DNA of 11,188 bases from G039029935 sp039029935 (lineage in GTDB: Bacteria; Chloroflexota; Anaerolineae; Caldilineales; Caldilineaceae), in contig JBCCFC010000322.1 in the NCBI GenBank assembly GCA_039029935.1, positions 1 to 11,188 of the forward strand. The letters run 5' to 3'. How positions within the stretch are numbered: the stretch's first letter is position 1; each line of letters begins with the position of its first letter. A program made the position numbers and the translations under genes. Positions 6,688 to 11,188 of the stretch are shown piece after piece. The notes below the pieces were generated by a model. That model had not been told where the DNA came from, ran no database searches, and worked only from the letters and a program-made list of their open reading frames with translations.

Positions 6688-7727
6688 CGAAACCAATCAT
6701 TACTGGACCAACGATGCGCCCTTATGGACGACAATTATTCATCTGTAATCATGGTGACTGTGCCGATACTGAAACGACAGAGCGTATCCACCGCACATTG
6801 ATGGACCTATGTCGTACACATGGGATGACCAAACTGCGCAACCCTCATCGCACCAAGTGTACGCTGGCTGACTGTATGGGTGTTTGCCAAAAGGGGCCGA
6901 TTGTCACGGTCTATCCCGATGGCGTCTGGTATCACAGCGTGGATGAGACGGTAGCCGAACGCATCTTTCATGAGCATGTGTTGGGTGGGCAACCTGTCAC
7001 AGAGTATATTTTTCATCAACTCTACCCTGTGGGTGAACTGCCGGAATACGCTCCCGAACTGCGCGGGGATGATGAACTTGAGCAGTTTGTACTGAATCCG
7101 GAAAAACAAGCCTCTGCCTCACAGCCTAGCGATGAAGTAGCGGAAACACGCGATATGCCTAATGCAGAAGAGGTACGGGCGGCGGTACGTAAGGCGCGTA
7201 AGAAGAAGGGTCTGGTAATTGTCAATACAGGTGAAGGTAAGGGCAAAACGACGGCTGCATTAGGAATTCTCATGCGTGCATGGGGTCGCCAGATGAAAAT
7301 TGGCGTGATGCAATTTCTGAAGAATGAGAATGCTCGGTTTGGTGAGATTAAAGCGGCCAGTCGCATGGGCGATATCGACTGGATTTCAACGGGTGATGGC
7401 TGGACATGGACGAGCCAAGATATGGATGAAACCGAGGCGCGGGCGCGTCATGCGTGGCAGCTTGTGCAGGAGCGAATTCTCAGCAGTACCTACGACCTGA
7501 TGATTCTGGATGAGTTTACCTATCCATTGCATTATGGCTGGCTCGATATCAACGAAGTGCTGGCGTGGCTGGAGGAACACAAGCCACCGATGATGCATCT
7601 GATCATCACTGGACGCTATGCCCCACAGAATTTGGTTGATTTTGCCGATTTGGTAACGGAGATGAGAGAAGTAAAGCATCCGTTTAGTGAGCAGGGGATT
7701 CGAGCGCAGGCGGGGATTGAGTATTAG
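6684..7727 (+). CDS. cobO: Corrinoid adenosyltransferase CobO with N-terminal [2Fe-2S] ferredoxin-like domain
   Basis: CobO/BtuR transfers the 5'-deoxyadenosyl group of ATP to Co(I) of the corrinoid. Residues about 173-347 are a complete CobO domain: P-loop NTGEGKGKTTAALG (181-194), GVMQFLK (207-213), YDLMILDEFTYPLHYGWL (270-287), HLIITGRYAP (305-314) and the C-terminal KHPFSEQGIRAQAGIEY. Ordinary CobO is about 170-200 aa; this protein has 347. The extra N-terminus (about 12-110) resembles thioredoxin-like [2Fe-2S] ferredoxins: CNHGDC gives Cys21 and Cys26, DCMGVCQKGPIVTVYPDG gives Cys64 and Cys68, followed by WYHSV. A charged, low-complexity linker (about 125-175) joins the domains. An attractive inference is that the cluster helps reduce Co(II) to Co(I) for adenosylation. 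The start overlaps the cobD stop as ATGA. Confidence 0.93.
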   Translation: MTKPIITGPTMRPYGRQLFICNHGDCADTETTERIHRTLMDLCRTHGMTKLRNPHRTKCTLADCMGVCQKGPIVTVYPDGVWYHSVDETVAERIFHEHVLGGQPVTEYIFHQLYPVGELPEYAPELRGDDELEQFVLNPEKQASASQPSDEVAETRDMPNAEEVRAAVRKARKKKGLVIVNTGEGKGKTTAALGILMRAWGRQMKIGVMQFLKNENARFGEIKAASRMGDIDWISTGDGWTWTSQDMDETEARARHAWQLVQERILSSTYDLMILDEFTYPLHYGWLDINEVLAWLEEHKPPMMHLIITGRYAPQNLVDFADLVTEMREVKHPFSEQGIRAQAGIEY

Positions 7728-7747
7728 CCTACTTGAGGAGGGTTCAT

Positions 7748-8347
7748 ATGGCATACAGTGACTTCAAAACGATTGCTGAGATAGAAAATAAATTTTCGGT
7801 AACTGTTTCACCACTTTCTTTTCTGAACCAAGTAGCGGAAGTAGAGTGCAATCCCTATTTTCATGAAAATTTACAGGAAGCCATTCGATTAGCAGTCAAT
7901 ATTAATACAGAAAAAGCGCGTTCAGAATTAATCATTATGCCTGTGATGTTTGAAGCTCGTAAGATGGTCAACAATCAAATCAGCCTTTTCTCAGGTGTTG
8001 ACTTTACTGTAGATACGGATGCTGGGCTAAACGGCTATTGTGATTTTATTGTGAGTAACTCACCTGATCAAATGTCGGTTAGGTCGCCAGTAATTTGTAT
8101 GGTTGAGGCAAAAAGTCAGGATATGACTGCTGCCTATCCTCAATGTATGGCCGAGATGATTGCCGCTCAACGATTTAATGCTGCACAATCTAACGAGATT
8201 GAGACAATTTGGGGTGTCACGACAACGGGTAGTATTTGGCGATTTTTACGATTAATGGATAGTAAAATTGAGATTGATATCGACGAATACACCATCAATC
8301 CAGTTGGTAAAATTCTTGGTATACTTCAACATATATTAAAAACTTAA
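7748..8347 (+). CDS. PD-(D/E)XK nuclease-like protein, copy C of three
   Basis: This 199-aa paralogue is about three-quarters identical to copy A by hand count. The ATG at 7748 is chosen because GAGGAGG (7735-7741) lies just upstream and the family N-terminus MAYSDFKTI begins there; an in-frame TTG at 7733 would add five residues. The putative active-site residues are all retained: Glu60, Asp99 in GLNGYCDF, Glu120-x-Lys122 in MVEAK, and Gln132 in YPQCMAEM. Copy-specific changes cluster in the N-terminal third and around residues 65-78. The gene begins 20 bases after the cobO stop, is AT-rich, and is followed by a toxin-antitoxin pair. Together these three genes separate cobO from cbiM. Biochemical function is unknown. 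Confidence 0.75.
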   Translation: MAYSDFKTIAEIENKFSVTVSPLSFLNQVAEVECNPYFHENLQEAIRLAVNINTEKARSELIIMPVMFEARKMVNNQISLFSGVDFTVDTDAGLNGYCDFIVSNSPDQMSVRSPVICMVEAKSQDMTAAYPQCMAEMIAAQRFNAAQSNEIETIWGVTTTGSIWRFLRLMDSKIEIDIDEYTINPVGKILGILQHILKT

Positions 8348-8403
8348 GAATATTCTTCAGAATAATATACTCAGAACTTGATAATGCTTACACAGCTCGT
8401 AAT

Positions 8404-8408
8404 GGAGG
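8404..8408 (+). promoter_or_regulatory. Strong Shine-Dalgarno of the antitoxin gene
   Basis: GGAGG lies six bases before the ATG at 8415 and fixes that start. The toxin gene downstream has no such site and would depend on coupling, which would favour antitoxin over toxin synthesis. Confidence 0.7.
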
Positions 8409-8414
8409 TGATAA

Positions 8415-8789
8415 ATGACTGTAATGCAGGAAGCAATAAAGCCGACAATAGCAGATATACTGGCTGCTGCAAGAAAACTAACAAAAGCAGATTTACTCCA
8501 ACTAATTCAGGCATTATTCAATCTACATGCCAATCAAGATGTAGGCAAAGAGCAGCAAGAAGAAAGTTATTCAGTCAAACCAAATCAATCTCAGAAACTT
8601 AGTCTAAATGAAAAGCGGGTTTCTTATCAGGTTGACGATGGTGGTATGACTAGAGGAGAAAGAATGGCTGCTGCACTTGAAATGGCCTCGCGCATTGAAT
8701 CGCCACTTTCAACATTGGATGCATCCGCATGGCAACGGGAAATTCGTGTCGATAGGGCTTTACCGGGGCGTGAACACGATGGTGATTGA
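8415..8789 (+). CDS. Antitoxin of a VapBC-like toxin-antitoxin pair
   Basis: The 124-aa protein precedes and overlaps a PIN-domain toxin gene by 11 bases, the classic antitoxin-first order. Residues 9-35 (IKPTIADILAAARKL, then TKADLLQLIQAL) look helical and may mediate dimerisation or DNA binding. The middle is polar and probably flexible. The C-terminus, with ASAWQREIRVDRALPGRE near 103-120, matches a motif I recall from many cyanobacterial PIN-toxin antitoxins, where the C-terminal segment is expected to wrap the toxin. No AbrB, ribbon-helix-helix or Phd signature is obvious, so the subfamily is uncertain. Such antitoxins usually neutralise the partner RNase and often autorepress their operon. 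Here the pair lies within a larger same-strand gene run. Confidence 0.75.
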   Translation: MTVMQEAIKPTIADILAAARKLTKADLLQLIQALFNLHANQDVGKEQQEESYSVKPNQSQKLSLNEKRVSYQVDDGGMTRGERMAAALEMASRIESPLSTLDASAWQREIRVDRALPGREHDGD

Positions 8790-9153
8790 TAGTAATTTAA
8801 TTATTTATTCTGCTCAACCTCACCATAGCGAACTACGTGAATTTATCAAAAAAGAAACACCCAATGTATTTGGTATTAGCTATGTAGAAGTCTTAGGCTA
8901 TCATAGTTTGAATGATGAACAAAAAGTTTACTTTGAAACCTTTTTCAAGAACACAATTATACTACCAGTAAGCCGTGAGATTTTGGATGAAGCTGTTGCG
9001 CTCAAACAAAAGCGCAAAATATCTTTGGGGGATTCCATAATTGCGGGGACGTGTCTTGTTTATGGTTTTCGGTTGGCAACAAGAAATTTATCTGATTTTG
9101 AGTGGATCGATGGATTGGATGTATTCAATCCATATCCACCCCATCTGTCATAA
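8779..9153 (+). CDS. vapC: PIN-domain ribonuclease toxin (VapC-like)
   Basis: The 124-aa length and motifs fit a VapC-type toxin, which cleaves RNA (commonly tRNA or rRNA in studied members) using Mg2+ or Mn2+ held by acidic residues. Visible candidates are Asp4 in VIDSNLIIYS, Glu37 in SYVEVLGY, Asp85 in ISLGDSIIAGT, and Asp106 in the typical ATRNLSDF motif (100-107). All four are present, so the active site appears intact. The open frame extends upstream to 8677, but the PIN domain begins at the ATG at 8779, which overlaps the antitoxin by 11 bases; upstream residues are a shadow of the antitoxin gene. No ribosome-binding site is evident, fitting coupled translation. The gene is AT-rich and ends 12 bases before cbiM. 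Confidence 0.88.
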   Translation: MVIDSNLIIYSAQPHHSELREFIKKETPNVFGISYVEVLGYHSLNDEQKVYFETFFKNTIILPVSREILDEAVALKQKRKISLGDSIIAGTCLVYGFRLATRNLSDFEWIDGLDVFNPYPPHLS

Positions 9154-9165
9154 CGGAAAAGGATC

Positions 9166-9930
9166 ATGTTCAAAAAACGACTACTCTTAACAATTTCATT
9201 TGCAGTCCTTGCTGTTGCTATCACGCAACAGGCACACGCCGCACCCAACCCAATGCACATCATGGAAGGCTTTTTGCCACCCATGTGGGCCATCATCTGG
9301 TGGGTTGTTGCGCTCCCCTTTTGGGTGCTGGGCATCATCCAATTACAACGGGTGCTGCGTGACCGACCAGAGCAGCGCATGTATCTGGGCTTGGCTGGTG
9401 GCTTCATCTTTGTGTTGAGCGCGCTCAAAATTCCTAGCGTGACTGGCTCTAGCAGCCACCCAACAGGGACAGGCATGGGGACGATGTTGTTTGGTCCCTT
9501 TGTCACGGCCATTCTGGGGACGGTTGCGTTGATTTTCCAAGCACTGCTGGTTGCGCATGGTGGTTTTACCACACTTGGTGCGAATGCAATAAGCATGGCA
9601 ATTGGTGGGCCGCTGATTGCCTACTATGGTGTGTGGAAGCCATTGCAATCTGCCCCGCTCAATGTACGCGTCTTTGCGACAGCCTTTGTCGCTGATCTGG
9701 CAACCTATATCATCACAACGACACAGTTGGCGTTGGCCTTTCCTGATCCGGTAAGTGGCTTTGTGGGCGCATGGCTCAAATTTGCGGCTGTCTTTGCGCT
9801 GACCCAGATACCACTGGCGATTGGTGAAGGCATTTTAACTGTGATGATCTTTAATGCATTGCAAAGTTCAACAGATGATAATTTATTGGAAAACACGTTG
9901 GCAAATAAAACAGCGGAGGCAAGCGCATAG
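9166..9930 (+). CDS. cbiM: ECF cobalt transporter substrate-binding membrane protein CbiM
   Basis: CbiM is the S component that selects Co2+ in the CbiMNQO energy-coupling-factor importer. The 254-aa protein begins with a signal-peptide-like segment (KKR, then a hydrophobic run, then QQAHA at 21-25). The metal-site motif MHIMEGFLPP follows at 30-39, with His31 the expected ligand. Other family motifs are VTGSSSHPTGTGMG (92-105, His98) and FQALLVAHGGFTTLGAN (124-140, His131). About six further hydrophobic segments are visible. Predicted cleavage after AHA would leave four residues (APNP) before the Met-His pair, unlike homologues where MH becomes the mature N-terminus. The stop abuts the cbiN ATG. 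The Ni2+ paralogue NikM is an alternative, but the cobalamin context and partner CbiN support cobalt. Confidence 0.95.
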   Translation: MFKKRLLLTISFAVLAVAITQQAHAAPNPMHIMEGFLPPMWAIIWWVVALPFWVLGIIQLQRVLRDRPEQRMYLGLAGGFIFVLSALKIPSVTGSSSHPTGTGMGTMLFGPFVTAILGTVALIFQALLVAHGGFTTLGANAISMAIGGPLIAYYGVWKPLQSAPLNVRVFATAFVADLATYIITTTQLALAFPDPVSGFVGAWLKFAAVFALTQIPLAIGEGILTVMIFNALQSSTDDNLLENTLANKTAEASA

Positions 9931-10233
9931 ATGAGTTCCACAAAACGATTTAGCCCAGCAGTCTATCTGATTGGCATTGTCGCCATTCTTGTGTTGACTG
10001 CAATACCATTGGTGATTATCCAGGACAGCGAGTTTGGCGGTGCTGACGGCGTTGGTTCCGAAATTGTGGCCGAGATTGCGCCAGAATATAACGCCGAATG
10101 GGCGACGAATATCTGGGAGCCGCCTGGTGGCGAAACCGAGAGCATGTTGTTTGCGGTGCAAGCAACCTTTGGTGGTGTGCTGATTGGCTATTGCTTTGGT
10201 TTTTTCCGCGGCCGTAATTCTAAGGAGAAATAG
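9931..10233 (+). CDS. cbiN: ECF cobalt transporter auxiliary protein CbiN
   Basis: CbiN is the small two-helix accessory subunit that helps load Co2+ into CbiM. This 100-aa protein has a transmembrane segment at about 10-30, an extracytoplasmic loop with FGGADG (35-40), APEYNAEW (50-57) and IWEPPGGETESMLFAVQA (61-78), and a second transmembrane segment at about 72-92 with a basic tail FFRGRNSKEK. Every conserved CbiN element is present and the length is normal. The ATG directly follows the cbiM stop (TAGATG), with GGAGG at 9915-9919 inside the end of cbiM. Its own 3' end contains TAAGGAG, which serves the next ATG at 10234. Confidence 0.96.
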   Translation: MSSTKRFSPAVYLIGIVAILVLTAIPLVIIQDSEFGGADGVGSEIVAEIAPEYNAEWATNIWEPPGGETESMLFAVQATFGGVLIGYCFGFFRGRNSKEK

Positions 10234-10344
10234 ATGATCGCTACACTTCCAGGAAGGGGGATTCAATCGCTCAGGTTTACCATGATCATTGTATCCCCCT
10301 TCTGGAAGTGGGCTATCAGCACAATCAACTATGCATATCGTTGA
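10234..10344 (+). CDS. 36-aa ORF spanning the cbiN-cbiQ palindrome (possible leader)
   Basis: An ATG immediately after the cbiN stop is preceded by AAGGAG (10222-10227) at ideal six-base spacing. It opens 36 codons starting MIATLPGRGIQ and ending at a TGA at 10342-10344, fourteen bases inside cbiQ in another frame. Both arms of the palindrome are translated in this ORF. No protein family is evident. It may be a real leader whose translation opens the hairpin and delivers ribosomes to cbiQ, or simply a frame created when the palindrome entered the junction. Confidence 0.4.
   Translation: MIATLPGRGIQSLRFTMIIVSPFWKWAISTINYAYR
10244..10310. repeat. Long imperfect palindrome between cbiN and cbiQ
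   Basis: The left arm (10244-10267, starting CACTTCCAGGAAGGGGG) and right arm (10288-10310, ending CCCCCTTCTGGAAGTG) are inverted complements over 23 paired positions. There is one bulged G in the left arm, one mismatch near the loop, and a 20-base loop (10268-10287). As RNA this would be a very stable hairpin. There is no T-tract after it, so it is not a standard Rho-independent terminator. Candidates are a REP- or MITE-like dispersed repeat, or an mRNA structure setting cbiQ and cbiO expression. Confidence 0.85.
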
Positions 10345-11110
10345 TCAATACGCCTATGGCAATCGACTGACATCTGTCAATCCGGCATACAAGGCTGGGC
10401 TAGCACTCATCGTCATACTCCTTTGCCTCAGCCTCAATCATCCATTGGTTGGACTGACGGCATTGGTGTGGATGGCAGGAATGACAGTGCTGTGGGCGAA
10501 AGTGCCTGCCCATGTGTTTGCCAAGGTATTATTGGCGGAAGTTTCATTTTTGTTGTTGACCACCGTTGGCATTGCCATTAGCGTCAGTTTAAACGCCCCT
10601 GATTTGGACCACTTCTGGGGGCGACAGGTGGGTCCATTCTGGTTGACAACCTCATCTGCTTCGCTCTATCAAGCCAGCCTCCTTGTCAGCCGAGCCATCG
10701 GTGCAGCCTCTGCGCTCAACTTTTTGGCCTTTACGACGCCATTGGTTGACATTGTGGTGTTATTACGTTGGTGTCGATTGCCCGAAGCACTGATTGATGT
10801 CATGGTCATTATGGCGAGGTTCATCTTTGTGCTGCTCGACACATTGACAGGCATGGTCACGGCACAGGAATCACGACTAGGTTATCATGCAGGCTATCGA
10901 CGGGGCATGAGCAATGCAGCACACGTAGGCGCACGGCTTTTTGTCAACGCCACACAGCGCAGTCAACGGTTGGAAACGGCTCTGCGCTCACGAGGGTATG
11001 GGGAAAGTATTCGTGTGATTACACCCACTTACAAACCGTTTCCACATTATTGGCTAACACTCTCTACTGTGATTTTATCGCTATCAACTATCTACTACTG
11101 GGTCCATTGA
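10331..11110 (+). CDS. cbiQ: ECF cobalt transporter transmembrane coupling protein CbiQ
   Basis: CbiQ is the T component that couples CbiO ATP hydrolysis to the CbiM substrate protein. From the ATG at 10331 the protein is 259 aa and begins MHIVDQYAYGNRL, the usual CbiQ N-terminus; an upstream TTG at 10289 lies in the palindrome and would add 14 unrelated residues. Hydrophobic segments lie near 21-37, 39-55, 63-86, 125-147 and 239-257. The cytoplasmic coupling region includes AQESRLGYHAGYRRG (178-192) and ALRSRGYGE (217-225), corresponding to the Arg-containing motifs that contact the ATPases. No Shine-Dalgarno sequence precedes the ATG; coupling to the 36-aa ORF, which stops inside the gene, may supply ribosomes. 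Confidence 0.94.
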   Translation: MHIVDQYAYGNRLTSVNPAYKAGLALIVILLCLSLNHPLVGLTALVWMAGMTVLWAKVPAHVFAKVLLAEVSFLLLTTVGIAISVSLNAPDLDHFWGRQVGPFWLTTSSASLYQASLLVSRAIGAASALNFLAFTTPLVDIVVLLRWCRLPEALIDVMVIMARFIFVLLDTLTGMVTAQESRLGYHAGYRRGMSNAAHVGARLFVNATQRSQRLETALRSRGYGESIRVITPTYKPFPHYWLTLSTVILSLSTIYYWVH

Positions 11111-11116
11111 GCTATC

Positions 11117-11188
11117 ATGACTATGCCACAGACGACAATGCTACATACAACAGTACCACACGCTATTCTACAATTTCAACAGGTCAGC
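11117..11188 (+). CDS. cbiO: ECF cobalt transporter ATPase CbiO, N-terminal fragment (cut by window end)
   Basis: An ATG six bases after the cbiQ stop opens a frame that runs to the window edge (24 codons). The last residues, HAILQFQQVS, look like the start of an ABC ATPase (the I-L-x-F-x-x-V-S strand before the aromatic A-loop). Its position directly after cbiQ is that of cbiO. The Walker motifs lie beyond the window, so the call rests on gene order and the short strand motif. A second ATG at 11123 is an alternative start. Confidence 0.8.
   Translation, partial: MTMPQTTMLHTTVPHAILQFQQVS

Noticed and set aside
8348..8414. Promoter or terminator in the gap before the antitoxin
   Set aside because: There is a TATACT-like hexamer and a short imperfect AATATTCT/AGAATA inverted repeat, but no matching -35 element at proper spacing and no stable stem with a T-run. 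Not strong enough to annotate.
9060..9596. Long minus-strand open frame (178 codons) opposite vapC/cbiM
   Set aside because: It lies antisense to strongly supported genes (PIN motifs, CbiM motifs), has no recognisable domain, and looks like a codon-bias shadow. The other minus-strand frames in the window were rejected for the same reason.
10244..10310. Palindrome read as a Rho-independent terminator
   Set aside because: The stem is strong, but no run of T follows the right arm and cbiQ and cbiO continue directly downstream, so termination is not supported by sequence.
1..11188. CRISPR array, tRNA or rRNA genes, insertion sequence or transposase
   Set aside because: No regularly spaced repeats, no cloverleaf-like segments and no transposase or integrase motifs were seen. 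The repeated ~200-aa genes are not flanked by obvious terminal inverted repeats.

Overview
The window is an almost entirely plus-strand block of late cobalamin (vitamin B12) synthesis and cobalt-uptake genes. Smaller, visibly AT-richer accessory genes sit in the gene junctions. The GC-balanced genes are, in order: cobQ (cobyric acid synthase), cobT (lower-ligand phosphoribosyltransferase), cbiB (cobinamide-phosphate synthase), a cobD-type threonine-phosphate decarboxylase, cobO (corrinoid adenosyltransferase with an N-terminal [2Fe-2S] domain), then cbiM, cbiN, cbiQ and the first codons of cbiO (the ECF cobalt transporter). Early corrin-ring genes, cobU/cobP and cobS are not in the window.

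Layout. Positions 1-495 are AT-rich: the tail of an upstream reading frame, a 106-aa Cys-rich YkgJ-like protein and a 33-codon ORF whose stop overlaps the cobQ start. After cobQ come two side-by-side paralogues of a ~200-aa family that I read as PD-(D/E)XK nuclease-like, then cobT and cbiB joined by an ATGA overlap. An unknown 85-aa ORF follows, overlapping the start of cobD, and cobD overlaps cobO by ATGA. A third copy of the ~200-aa family and a VapBC-like toxin-antitoxin pair separate cobO from cbiM. cbiM and cbiN abut (TAG then ATG). Between cbiN and cbiQ lies a long near-perfect palindrome inside a 36-codon ORF that has its own Shine-Dalgarno sequence.

How the genes work together. CbiMNQO would bring in Co2+. 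CobO would adenosylate the corrinoid, probably helped by its fused iron-sulfur domain. CobQ amidates the adenosylated ring to cobyric acid. CobD makes (R)-1-amino-2-propanol phosphate, which CbiB attaches, and CobT activates the lower ligand. The intruding genes all point the same way as the operon, most with their own ribosome-binding sites, and none breaks a cob/cbi reading frame. They therefore look like cargo that rides on operon transcription.

Organism. The ~200-aa family and this style of PIN toxin with its antitoxin are, from memory, typical of Cyanobacteria and of filamentous Chloroflexota. The compact cob/cbi operon with moderate G+C makes a Chloroflexota bacterium my best guess, held with low to moderate confidence. 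The most unusual points are the three interspersed nuclease-like paralogues, the ferredoxin-CobO fusion and the palindrome/leader ORF before cbiQ.
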